Assembly (NCBI GenBank): GCA_019843655.1 | Contig: JACDQD010000004.1 | Coordinates: forward strand, 7,440,001 to 7,504,000 | Length of the DNA stretch: 64,000 nt | Direction of reading: 5' to 3' | From: Lethocerus indicus | Taxonomy: Eukaryota; Arthropoda; Insecta; Hemiptera; Belostomatidae | In this document: piece by piece, positions 48,534 to 61,300 of the stretch | Layout of the letters: every line of letters begins with the position of its first letter | How positions within the stretch are numbered: the stretch's first letter is position 1 | Position numbers and translations under genes: made by a program | The notes under the pieces: model-generated | What the model was told of the DNA's origin: nothing | Database searches by the model: none | The model's input: only the letters and a program-made list of their open reading frames with translations

Positions 48534-51500
48534 CCAATTAAAATGTTCAATGGGTGAAGATTATTGTTAGCCTCCGGTCCGCCCATAATTTGAAGGAGAT
48601 ATAAGATAATCGCTCACTAGAATTAAGTTCTAGCATTCCAAGGAAAATGTTGAATATCATCGGCGTTTTGGGGCAGAATTAACAGGTTTGAATCACAGTG
48701 GCCCGAATTTATAATAAATTGAGGGATTGAAATGTTAAATAGTATAGTTAAAAATAATGAAAAAATAATACCTCTGCCGGCCAGAGGAATACAATAAATT
48801 CAAACTCGGAGGAGAGAATCCTAACGCTGAAAACTAGGGGGATGGAAAAGGACAGGGGGTAAGTGTTGTTGGGGTGGGTGACGCAGTTTGGATTCTGTAT
48901 ATAAATTGTTAACAATGTCACCGGCTACAAGGGTGTCGGCGTTGTACGTAGGGCCACAACACGGCTCTCATTATGGCCCGGGCTTTAATTTATAGCTGTT
49001 TTCAGGACGCGGCCCGCCGTCCACCCAACTCCGATTAACAAGCTCTCCGTTAATACACCGCCTGGCCACGATTTTCACTTTCGTAGAGCGAATTGAATCC
49101 GACAATTCTTTTAATCCCAAAGTTCAACGAAATTTCGTAATCTCAGTCGTAATGAAACGCAATACCGCCAATTTAAGAAAACTATCGGAATATCGTCACT
49201 ATTCAAAAATTGTCCACTCCTGTCCATGTTGGACAGGATTCGGATTCATTTTTAGGCTGTCGCCGTTTTTGGTCCAGTGACGATAGAGACAGATTCCACA
49301 GAATACTGATGTCTATTCCAATAATTACAGGCTTGATCAAAAATTTAAATTATATAAATCTATAAAATCCGTGTTAGAGGAATAAATTATCCAGCCGAAA
49401 TTAAACACAAGCTCTCCGTATAATTTTATCTGTCCTGTTTTGCGCGACGGATCGTTGAAGGTTGTTAATGATTTAAATCGTTTACTCATAACCGTGACAA
49501 TCGACAGGGTGAATCACCGGCGCCACAGAGCTTAATATCATTTACATAACATTTACATAACCTGCTAATAAATACAATTATTTGTGGGGCGCCCTAGTGC
49601 CGGGCAGAAATGCAATTGTTAAATGCTAATTTCGAAGGGTTTCCAATATCCTCCCAACCTTATTTAAAGGGTAAGTGAGGATAGACAGATTTAATATGGA
49701 ATGTTTTTAAATTTAAAAGTTTTATTATTTCTATGAAATGTTTACTTTTAAATAAACTTTTGTCTTATCCCTATGTCAGTATATTTCGTTTAACATAAGG
49801 CTGTTGCGTGGACACTTTAAATATATTCTGCGATTTACAATATGAAAATATAAAATTAAGTGCTGTATATTGGATACTTGTTACGAGGTCGACCATAATC
49901 GTTTGGGAAACCACTATTCCTTCTATCACTAGGTAGAAGAATTTCATATTTAGACTCTAAAAATTAGATATTAATCCTTGCAGTCGAATTAATGATTGAT
50001 TTCGCATTCTATTTAAACACATCCACGCCGAGAACATATATTAAAATAATATTAACTCTGGAATTAACACTGGGGATGAATTAGGGCGATTCAACCTCAC
50101 TGCCCCACTTGCCGCGTTTACCTTTGCTTTAAGTGTGCGTGAATTGCAGAGAACAGTGTCGGACTGTGTTTCGGTGTCGGTTGAGTTATAACTTTCCGAT
50201 CGCTAAACAGGGGGCTCTGCCCTGAATGGAAACACAACTGTAATGTCCGTTAACGGGCCATTTAATCCCGGTGGCCGGCACAATTTGAAACGTCCACCCA
50301 ACAGCCATGGGCCCAACGCCGATGATCGATCGAGCCGGCCGGTGAAAGGAGCTAAGAAATGTGGCCAACGGCCAAACTATTATCCTGCAATTAAGAGTTT
50401 TTGCCAAGTCTAAATTCTTGTCTACGCGGGATTCTTTCTTTCTTCAATCCCTTGCGTTTCAAGCCCTGTAATTGAATGAGGATATTCATTATGGTGTAGT
50501 AAAGAAAACATTTTTTTCGTTGACATAATTATATTGCGAATCGTTACACTTCGGCGTTCTTTTGTAATTCTACGACTTTTAGTCATCAGTGGGCTCCAAA
50601 GAGGCCTAACGTAATGAGCCGATGTAGTAGGATAGCGTCTTTGACAGGGCCTTCTACCAAATTTTCCCTTAAGGCCGTCCCAAACGACTCTGGAGCGATT
50701 AACCCCGCCTCCCCCAACGTTAAATTAATTGGCCCCCGGCCTTCCTGCCGCCCGGGTATAATTCGTCGGAAAATATACCCGCGCAGGGAATAATTAAGAT
50801 CAGGAACCGGTAGGCTTTCGGGACGCGAGCAACTTCGGGGCAGAATCGGCGATGTCACCTTCGCTTTATACAATAATTATTAAAGCCCGCCGCTAGGGGG
50901 AAATTGATTAGGAGCGACTAATTTCCTGGGCGCCGTGTCGAGTGAGATCTGCGCCAACGGGAATCAGAAAGACAAAGCTCGATGGGCTTTGTCGCGCGGT
51001 CTGTGTCTCATACTCAATTCCTGCTTGCTCCTCGGTTTGCCGTCCATTTACGTGGCCACTAGTCGTGCATAAAACATATATACATTAATACATTATATTA
51101 TTATACATTAATATTTTAATGAACGCAATGTAAACTGTGGCTAGTTGTTTTATGAAACATCTATGATAATAAGTTTCTACGCTGGTTTACACATGTGGTA
51201 ATCGAAAGGATTGTTGGAAAACGCCGGGTTTATAAAGTATTGGCCCCAAAATGGGTTAAACAATAAATTACCCCCAATTCAAAGGGTAAGGCCTATTAGA
51301 AGTTCGAAGGGCTGTTACAGAAACTCGATTGTTAGTCACGGAAACGGGGCATCCTGCTCAGCTGTCTTCTCATTAATTGTCTTCGTTTAATTCTAAGTAA
51401 TTCCCCCCTCCCGGTTTAATTCCACCCATAATTACTTAAATGAATCTCTTTCTCCGGACAATGAGTTTTCAACACGAGTGCATGCAGTCGCCCTTTCGTA

Positions 51501-53944
51501 TTTCGAACCCGCCAAATAAAGGGCTCCAATCTTTTAACAGCCGACGTTAATGTTTCTACCTCTCGCCCAACATTATGGGGCAAACGTATTGAAGTTTATA
51601 CACAGTCGAATTTGTATTATTCTAAGGATGACACAGCAATATTATTCACCCTACGTGTTCAACGGTCTGAAATTAAGAACGCTCAATACAATCCAGAAGA
51701 AATGCTAAAAGAACTCTGGCACATTTTAATTTTCAGTAACAACTCATTATGTTATAGAAGTGGACATAAATTCATTTAATCTAAACAGCAGGTTAAACAT
51801 AATTCAACATATTTTTGTGAATCGATTCTAATTGTTGAAGGGTATAATAAATTAAAGTTTACGGACGCAAGCGGAAGTTTAACCAGGGAGAAATACGATT
51901 CTCACTACAATTTTAGTGTAAATCATCCGGTCGAACAGCTTCCAACAGTTTTCCTGGACTCGCGGATACTTGTTGTAAAATTCGTAGAATAAAATGCAAT
52001 TCAATTTATGACCGGGAACGGGTCGACTTCATTTCAGTGAACGTCTTGAAGAAAGACCCGCGGACTGTGTCCTATTTCACGTTGTCGACTTAATATAATA
52101 CAGTAATAAATCAACTCATATTTTATTACCCGAAGGAATTCCCGTAGACCCGGATGGGGGTATGTATGCCGACTCAAATATTCAGCAATTAACTCATACC
52201 ACTACTATGCTCGTAAAGGTTATTTTCGCAAAGCAATAAACTTTTTCACTATCAAATAAGTAAGGGGTGTTACATAAACAAGAATTTATGTAAAACATTT
52301 GATTTTCGACTTTGTGTCTATACTGTAACTACTAGTTTTAAATGTATTCGAAAAAAGGAATTATTACTTTAATCGAAGGTCTATGAGTGTTCATCCTTCT
52401 AAAAGTGGGACAAGGTGACAAGAATGTTTCAAAAAATTGAACTGAACTTCTACCAATGACAGGAACTTGTTATCGGGTTGGGGGTGGTCGGAGTCTTAAT
52501 GGAAGCCCGGGAACCGCCGGCCCGCCTAGTACATTCTAGACTCTCCCAGTGTGTATACACAGTGGGCCCATCCCTGCATTTGGTGGCGACCGAGCTCCTC
52601 CGTCCCTCTATGGGGGTAGGTTGAATAATTCAGGCGCAAAACCGATTCTGGCCGAATCGCGGATAAAGGAGAGGAACAAACCTAGATAAGGGAATAGATT
52701 TGTGCGGTGTCATGTCCCCGAGCATCCGCCCAGTAAAACTTGTTTATACGAGCGATAAAATTGAATTTCCGGAGGACGCTCCCTCCGAAGCCTTATCCTT
52801 CCACCCATCCGTTGTGTATGTCTTTAACTGCATCCGAACTACATCGCCTAGAATAAACCGGAGGAATACGCTTTTCTGACTGATGGATTTTCAAAGATGA
52901 TAGAAAATCGTTTTTCCGTCCCGACAAAAGCTTTCGCTGAATGGCCGTGTAGTAAGGGTGGAATAATGCTTCCGATAAAGCAAATTAAACGTATTGCATA
53001 TTAAATGAAACAAGGAGGAACTAAAAATGGTTTAACTTAAAAATTAACATTAAATTAGGCTACTTAAATGTTTCCACATTTCATTTGGTTTGATTCATTA
53101 GTATAACAGAAAATGCAATACATGGAAATACTAAAATATTGCTTTAGAAAAATAACAGGGTTTATGTTTATAAAAGTATATTGTTAATACATTTTCAACT
53201 CTGTCGCAATCGTTTGTTTTAATTAAAGGGACGTGAATTGAGAGAATGGAATAATTCCCTAGACAATGAAATGAAAAAGCGATAGTAGTATATATTCATA
53301 ATATATATTATCGTAATTATAGAGAATCTACAGTGCGTGGATCTGGAAATATTATGTGCCGTTAACAACTCAATCTGAGGTTTTATTGTATTATTCCGCA
53401 CATAATCAAATATTTGACCTAAGTATTCCAAACATGCAATGTACTGCAAATTACAAATGCAATAATTTTATGATTCTTGATGTATTCCAATCTGGATTTG
53501 TGTTTCGAGCTTTGCATTAATCTCTGCCAGTGATTCGAATTGCCCCAGAATTCACCAAAACTCCGTGAACAGTTTAAACCCCCTTTGAGATTGAACGGTC
53601 GAACAAAGTATCTTAATTTAACTCATTAAAGATGTTAACTACCAGTCTACCTCTTCCCAGCCACTTTCTGCCCCTCTCTCGCTAGGTATCTGTTGTCCGG
53701 AAGTCTTCGTTAGCAACTTGAAAATAGTTCGACTTTCGGATGGATGGTGGGTTGGTGGTGTGGGGGGAGGGAGGACGGAAACAGAGATCTAAGATTACAA
53801 ATTAAAGTAAAACCGTGGATGAGAATGTTGATAAGTTGAGCTGGAATTCATCCCTCCTTGAAGTTGGTTTATCTTATGCCTCTTATAATTTGTAGACTCG
53901 AGCAACTCTCCAAACCGTGGCATCGACTAATATAACATCCCGTC

Positions 53945-53970
53945 AAATATCAAATTATAACTTGATATTT
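53945..53970. repeat. Perfect inverted repeat, 9 bp arms
   Basis: AAATATCAA and TTGATATTT around an 8-base loop; AT-rich. Confidence 0.65.
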
Positions 53971-55650
53971 TGTAATATACAAGGTACAGGTATTAGGGAC
54001 GAGTAAAACGCCATTTAAATTTCCTGGCGTATTGGGAAATCGCTGAATAGTCTTGGAGCAATAGATTAATCCGTCAAGGATTATACTTTCCTAGTTTCCG
54101 AGGAAAACAGCAATCCTTTCAGCATTACCAATAAACTCTCATTCTGGCGCTACAGATTTAATTTTGAGTAAAAAAATATTTAGTCTTTGTATTTCATTTT
54201 TATTGATGTCTGGTGGGTCCGTTCAATAAATCAAGACTACTCCCCATACATCATTTTGCCGAAAGGAAATCGTAGCATTCTCCGAGTTCGGGGCTTGGAA
54301 GGAAACGCGACAAACCGGGCGGGAAAGAGTCTTGGTGAAGTGACGAAACTTTATCGCTCCATAACTCATCTCCTTCCTTTCCAGTTTCCCAACTTGTTTA
54401 ATGAAACTCTCACTGGCTCTATGAGTCCCCTTATTTCACTTCTTTCCTGAATTGCGCCAACCAGAATACTTTCGGCGCCGTTGAATGACCGAACTAGGTC
54501 TATCAAATTACTATACGAAATACTGAATAAGATGAGGATACTTTCACTGCCTATTTTAAGAGGAAGAGTTATAATGCGTAAGCAACTAGCTTCAGTCCTG
54601 TTTTTATAAACTACTAATCCCTTTTTATGTACTACTTAATCCCTAGGACTGAATATTTCCTTCTCAAAGGCTATTCTTCTCGTTGTCGGGGAATGTAATA
54701 AAGCTATAAATGAATACTAGGGCAATAATATATTGTACTAAACCATAAATTATATATTGTTTAAATAATGAGATTTTTAAATGAAAACTACATAAAAAAG
54801 TAGTTCTCTATGAATTTTAGCTTATCAGTTTCTCATGGTTTGCGTGTTTCGAGTAACAAGTCTAGTTGATATTTGCAGGTTGAATTATGCATTGCTGTAA
54901 TTTCACTGCAGGATTTCAATAGGCAATTGGTACAATGGAAACCGGACCTGGCCCCTTGAAAACATGAGGTGGATGGAGGAGGCGACATGAGAGGGTCGCG
55001 ATTCGGGGATAATTCAAGGGCGGTAACGCCCCCGCGTCACCGGGCACCCCGATCATTACCGTGTCGCGCTTAATTGATCGCCCCGGGGAGACGTCATCGT
55101 TCGATCCGGGACGGCTTACAGTGCCCACCTATCATCGGATTACCGGTAGAATGTCCCGACCGCTCTGTTTATACGACCGGAGCTCCGAAAGGTGGCCCCT
55201 GCACTCGACGGAGGTCGCTCGGAACGGCCATCCAGTCGGATTGTTAGCGACCCCCAATCCTGCCCCCGGTACACTGCCCATTGTAAGACCCTAATGGGCA
55301 ATTAGCGGAGCGAACTCGGTTAAATTCCGAGTCCCGCCAATTGGACCCCGTTTTGGTACGGATTACAGTCGACTTTGTTCTAATCGCCTTTGCTATAATG
55401 TTAAATTAAATATCCTAACGCGGGTTGTCACATGGCATCGATGCTTGTATAAGAGGGTAACGAAACTGTTAAATGATCCTGTAAACATATAATAATTAAT
55501 CCAGTAGTATTAATATAAAGGTTCTAATTGGCCAGTCGGTAATCGCCAGCTGGGTTGATACTTATAATGAAAAGACCTATATGGCCCTATTGGGCGGTAT
55601 TTACACCTGCTTACAACGATGTAGTTATTATTAAGTTTATTTATTGAACT

Positions 55651-55686
55651 ATTACACAATGAACAATGAACAATGAACAATTACAC
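55651..55686. repeat. (CAATGAA)3.6 tandem repeat between ATTACAC direct repeats
   Basis: CAATGAA is repeated 3.6 times at 55657-55681. The block is bounded by ATTACAC at 55651-55657 and 55680-55686, sharing bases with the repeat. Slippage is the simplest origin. Confidence 0.75.
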
Positions 55687-56211
55687 TATCAAATATGTTC
55701 GGTGATCCGCAAGGGTTTGGTATACGATGGTTTTTGCGATCATCTGCTGCGGCTAGACCAAACCAGCGAACGAAGAACCAAGTTGCTGTTCGAAATATCT
55801 ATCATTATTGTAGTTAATACTGTTGTTATAGTCCTATTTATTTAAGTATACTGTCATTATTGATATTTTAAGCGCGTTTCGTAAAAGCATTATTTGATTA
55901 AATTACCTCGCGTACCTTAATTTTCCTCGACTTATCATTGGAACGTCCAATATTTCAAACGTTAGAGGGACGCCCGAGGGTCGGTGCAGTTAACACTGGT
56001 ATATTGGACGGCGGACGTCGACAGGGGCTAAAGCTCGATTCGGCCATCTTGCAGCGAGGAATAGCCAGCGGAGTCAATAAAGGAGGGTCATAAAACGGCA
56101 ATTTGGCCGCCGACCGAATTTCGCCCCTCGACCATTGATGGCTGGTGTTCTAACCCCCTCGTACGGCCGCATAAAGGGGTATAGGGTGGGGCCATGTTTC
56201 GCACAAAGAGA

Positions 56212-56302
56212 AGGAGGAGGAGGAGGAGGAGGAGGAGGAGGAGGGTAGGAGGAGGTAAACAGACAATGCCCCTCCTCCCTCCTCCCTCTTCCCTCCCGCT
56301 TC
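56212..56302. repeat. (AGG)11 purine tract facing a pyrimidine tract
   Basis: Eleven AGG triplets (56212-56244) and a short GTAGGAGGAGG extension are followed, 15 bp later, by CCTCCTCCCT-type pyrimidine runs to about 56302. The two can pair as a long hairpin, and the purine strand has quadruplex and triplex potential. The plus frame across it encodes an Arg run and the minus frame a Pro run; both are artefacts. Confidence 0.85.
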
Positions 56303-58328
56303 CTTGTGTGTGCTGTGTTTATGCCACCCCCGAACCAGGAAAATTCAAAGGAACGGGCCGACTCAGCGTCTCTCGACACTACCACTTGGCTCCCGCTATC
56401 TCGCCCCCGCCCTCTCTCCCCTATCAAGGAATTTTGCCGCCCCCGTTCTTATCTCCGACCCGGATGGCTTCTCGACCGCTAATTCTCTTTCGGCGTGACG
56501 GGCCTCCAAGTAAACAAGTCACCGAAGTAACGAATGGATACGCCAAACAGGAAAACCGAAAGGAGAAATATACCCGCAGATTCTACTTAATAGTTGGACT
56601 AATATTGAAAAATAAACGACTATCTCTTTAGCTAATATTATGACGACGAAACGGTGCGACCATTTATTTTTCTTGCTTTCATTTACGATTAGTGGCACCT
56701 CCCGGTTAAGGTCTCCTGTAATCTTAATATCGGTTTCTCGGAGCAATCTATCAACCGCTAACTGAGCACTGAGTAATTCCCTCGGATTTAAAATAAGCAT
56801 ATACTTATACTTGTAACACAGGACCTGCATCAGACAGGAGTAATCCATATAATATTTCTAAATCGGAAATCCGAAAGAAAAATTTAAATAAAAATGAGGA
56901 TAATTTATATATTCTCATATGAAAAATATACGGAAGTGTATATACATGAAGTTTTAAAGGTTGCTATGAAATGAAAAGCTTGCAGGGGTATTCAAAATTT
57001 TCATTGTCGTGATTGTTGGGGTATGATGGGGGTGAAGAACAGAGTAGGCGGGGCTGGAAGCTAATTTCCACGCTGCCAACTGCACCCGCTCCGGCAACCG
57101 TCAAAACCCCGCTACCCCCGCCCCACCTCCCTCACGTCCCGGGAATAAGTAATACTGTGCTTCATTTTATTTCCACTGGAGGTCTCATTGCTCGAGTTTA
57201 GCGGGAGCCGACGTGGCATATTTTAAGCTCCGCAGGATTCGAGAGCCGGCTAAAAATCGTTCGACCGACTGGGGCACCGATTTCCCTGGTGGATCGAGAT
57301 CTTTGTTGATCGGATTATCCTGTCAGGAAAAAGGAAATGATTCAATGTCGGAATTCCCCCCGGGATGTAACTTGTTCCACATAAAAACAATAAAAGGTAT
57401 GAAAAAACAGTACACTAAGTGCTTTACCCATGGTGAAATATTTGCGTATGAAAGAGTGATTAGATTTTCCAGTGTTTTGGATATAAAAACATGTCACTGA
57501 AAAGTGAACGTATTCGGGTATTGGAAATCATAATATATTCATGTTACGCAAACATTATTATCCCAAGTCCATACGGTGAGTTTGAATGGAAAGACGAAAT
57601 GCACATACAATTATTTGCAATTGTTCAACCTTATAAATAATGTTCCCATGTTACTTATTAAGAATGAAATTAGTAAGTTTACGATATATCGGATGGAGAT
57701 TATTAATTATAAAATTATTTTATCGTTTGTTGTATTTATTTTGACCCGCTTAAATATACTACGTTTGTGATTAATGGCTGTTTGTGTCTCTGTAACTGAA
57801 AAAATATTATAGAAACCTTGTATTTTTCTTGATAATTGGTCCCAGTATTCAATGCGAGCGGGACCCCCTCGTTGGAAGGAAACCTAACTACCGGGAAAAA
57901 TGTTTGCCAAAGTTCTGTCCCCTTTTCCCTCTCCTTTCATGTAAAGCCATCAATTAGGGCCAACCGTGCAACGCCCGCATTATTTTATGAGCCCCGTCCA
58001 ATAAGTGGTGCTATATAAAGCCTTTAACTTAATTCGTGAGAGAACTATGTAATTTCATCAGGGAAAAAAAATATTCTGTCTGACAGTTACGTATACGGCA
58101 TCCATAGTTGGGCTAAACGATAATAGAAAGATTTTAACATTCTTCCCCACTCTGATTTTCAAGTATCAGTAATCAGAGAGTTGCCACATGGAAATAAAAT
58201 ATGTGCCGAAGTTTTTGATACATATATATAAGCAAAAGTATATAATTATTGCATATAATATTTAATATGAGAATATACCCTGGTGATACTGAGAATACCC
58301 TGGTGTATAAAATAATTTTTTTAACATT
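56303..58328. other. Non-coding interval, 56.3-58.3 kb
   Basis: GC-richer islands lie at about 56330-56520, 57010-57400 and 57830-58030; no gene is recognised. Upstream of the second structured repeat the DNA is AT-rich. Confidence 0.55.
58275..58305. repeat. Direct repeat of ATACCCTGGTG
   Basis: Two perfect 11 bp copies (58275-58285 and 58295-58305), each preceded by GAGA-AT-type bases; a 20 bp period. Confidence 0.7.
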
Positions 58329-58394
58329 ACGGCGCTTATTGATGGTAACCCGCAATACATCTAAGCGTCTCGGGTTTAGTCGTACCAAGGCGCC
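58329..58394 (+). repeat. Structured foldback repeat, copy 2
   Basis: Partner of 35283-35347. The outer arms are GGCGC and GCGCC. The inner stem AACCCG/CGGGTT is perfect here, while copy 1 has one mismatch in it, so the fold persists though the loop sequences have diverged. Roughly two thirds of positions agree between copies. No known family is recognised. Confidence 0.6.
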
Positions 58395-61300
58395 TTACTC
58401 ATGATTGCGCATATCTGAGATTCATTTGGGCTTTAAGAACCGGATGTTTTCCGGGTGAAACCCAGAGGGTTAGGTACACTTCCGGATCACCGAGATAGGC
58501 GAGGGGTGGATATTTAGGTGGATTCGATTGGGGGATCCGATCCACGTCTCCCTCGTATGGTGTTTTAAAGTGACTTCGCCCCATTCGAAGTACATCATAG
58601 ATCATAAATTGATCCGAATTATTTTCAAATTTACATATAATATAGAAAAATACAATCGTACGATAGAAGTGTATCGGGAAATCACTTAGAGTAAACAAAT
58701 CGACAAGACCTGTATTTATGATAAGAGGAGGGCCGAAGTCTAATTAACATCAATTTGTCCTGAGACCTGAGCCCAGCGTATCTCAAACGATCCGGAGTGG
58801 ATTCCTCGGCCGAACTCAACGAGCGCCAAATTGCTTTTGTCCAATTGCGAGGGGTGCGGGCACACAACGGGTCGGCCCGATAAGGAGCGCCGGCGAAAGG
58901 GGTTTTCTTATTAGAGCGCCGCAATTATCGGGCCCCACCACCCTGGAAAGTGGATGGCAAACATTTGTACTGAAATTACAACCGCGGGAAAAGAGAGCCG
59001 CCGGTGGACTGGTGACACTGGAATTAATGAAAACCTTTCCTCTTAAACCCGCCGTTCAAAGAAGAGACGCCAATAACTCTCCCTTGTTTAATTAAACACC
59101 GGTTCCCCGTCTATTTTGAATTCCACCGTCCACCGAAATATTATGAAAACTGAATATCCGAACAGATAAAGCGGGCGATATTTTCAATCATTTTTGATAG
59201 TTCTGCTAAATTCCACACGATTCATTGCAGATAGTGTCAATAGACAATTAAAAAAATAATCCGCATTGAAAGAATATTATAACCGACCATATTAACGGCT
59301 AATAGATCCTTGCGGAAGGACAACTTCTAAAATGTTCGTCGACTAATTTGTCACTGTTAATTAAATTTGTTTAAATTTGAAATGTAAACACTGAGAGCAG
59401 GTAGGAGGACTGTGAGACCCAACTACTCTAATAAGGTAAAGGTACTGAATATATTTCTCGGTGTTTAGGGAGGTTGCTTACAGAGATGGTGAACCTAGAG
59501 TGTTGGCTCACATTGATATCATGGGACATGAGTTCGGAAGAAAGTGTTCACCTCAGCTCCGTTCACGACCGGAGCGTGAATCGACTAGGGAATAATCGGC
59601 ATTATCTACCCCCCAAAAGTTCCCAATTAAAGCGCAATAACCTGATTGGGTTCCCCCCTCTCTCTCTCACCTACAGGTTGGGTTTCAATCGTGCTAAGTG
59701 TTTTCTGATACCTGGCTCCTTACACTGCGAGTGTCGCCCGACCTTACGGGCACACGGTTATGGCCGCACTTAACTGTTAATTTGGATCTCAGTTTGGTCC
59801 CACGATCAAAGGCGGCAAATGACCGTGACACCACTTTGAGCACGTCTGGAACACTGCTTATCATTTCTAATTGCATCCGTTAAATGGAACAGGGATCTAT
59901 TGAGATTAAAATGAAAAATGGAAGAGGTTTATCAAACATCTATGAACCTTTACACATGACTTATGTTCACCAAGAAAGTCAACCTGGCTAAAAGGCAAAT
60001 GGTTTCTAGCAGACACTCAGCTTAAATACTACTAATAAAATGTGTTCTGTTTAAATCGGCTTAAAATTTGCGTCTAATTTTACCCTTCACAGTATTTAAA
60101 TATCGATTTTAAAAATAAAATGCTGTAACAGGCGCTTCTAGTCTGATGTTTCACATCTCCCGGCTGAAAGACAATTGGCTCGTGCTGAAATTACTCCGGG
60201 GGGGAGCCTGAAATGGAGCCGAGGAAGTTGATTACAACGAATCCCGTAGTTTCGGAGCTCTCACCAATCCGTCCTCTCACAACTGCCAACGAATCCTAAT
60301 TGCTGTCACGCGTCCTTTCACTTAACACTTCGCCAAAGTGTTACGAACTTGCTGATTACCCGTGAAAAAGGGGCTCCACATATACACCAGAACTGGCGTT
60401 CATCGCCTTGAATCAACGTCAAGGTGAAGAGTCACGAATTAAATGCATTCCTTCGTTTCCATATTTGAACTACCTTAGTACAACAATTAAATATTTTAAT
60501 CGTAAATATCTCTTTTAACTAACCTCCAGTTCCATCAGCGCCGAAAATTTTAAATAAACTTTACGCGGAGCGTTTCTTATTGGCTTGATCAGAATATTCC
60601 TGAATAGATCCGATTCGGCACGATGGTATTGCGGACTCTTTTCACGTATTTTTATTTACGGCCCGCTATACCACTGTGCTTTGTTCGAAAACGGGGAAAA
60701 ATACCCGTAACGAAGTGGGGGCCGGGAGGAACAAACTGCAAGTATGAGCCCACTACGAACTGGAAATAAATTGGTCCCGACGTTCATTTTATAGAACCAG
60801 TCGCCGGGAAATATGATAGGAAAGCGTTCATTAGTGCCAACCGAACGAGTGAATGAAATAAAAAAAAAGAACTGTACTCGAGAATGCTTTGTTAAATTGT
60901 CCGACATTTACAGATTACCCTTGTACTTGTACAAGTGCCCATGTGCTGTCAACATTCTGCACAGTGATAATAAGTAATAAATGTATGGTAGATATCGATT
61001 CAAATGATAATATTGTTTTTGAAAATTTTAAAATATTCAGGTATATACCTTCTAATTTACAGACAGGTAAAATTTGGGCAGTGAAAAGTGTCCCTTAGAC
61101 TGTTGTGCCTTAAATATAACCTGAGACGACATCGGAAATCTGAAGTAGCTCGGCCGCCCGACGATTAGAGAACTGTGTTTATTGTTCTAGACTATGCCCT
61201 CTCACTGATTGACCTCCGACTAATACAAAGGAGAGGCCACGATTCGTCCAATCGATACGGCCAACAAACAGGTCACTGATTAACAGTGGCCCCCTTTAGA

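Larger units (their letters stand above)
48533..56210. other. Non-coding interval, 48.5-56.2 kb
   Basis: No gene is recognised. GC-richer islands lie near 48540-49460, 50060-51060, 51320-51580, 52440-52960, 54230-54500, 54920-55400 and 55900-56200. G-rich DNA at 53738-53777 (GGATGG, GGTGGG, GGGGGG, GGGAGG) could form a G-quadruplex. Short frames in the islands at 50186-50873 and 54916-55294 overlap on several strands and match nothing. Confidence 0.6.

Noticed and set aside
54475..54487. 13-mer GCGCCGTTGAATG shared with 35249-35261
   Set aside because: Several shared 13-mers are expected by chance in 64 kb and the match does not extend.
56194..56631. 145-codon frame across the AGG tract
   Set aside because: It is opened by the repeat itself (Arg run) and has no other protein feature.
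60889..61098. Plus-strand frame of about 70 codons with several Cys residues
   Set aside because: No recognisable domain, splice signals or start context.
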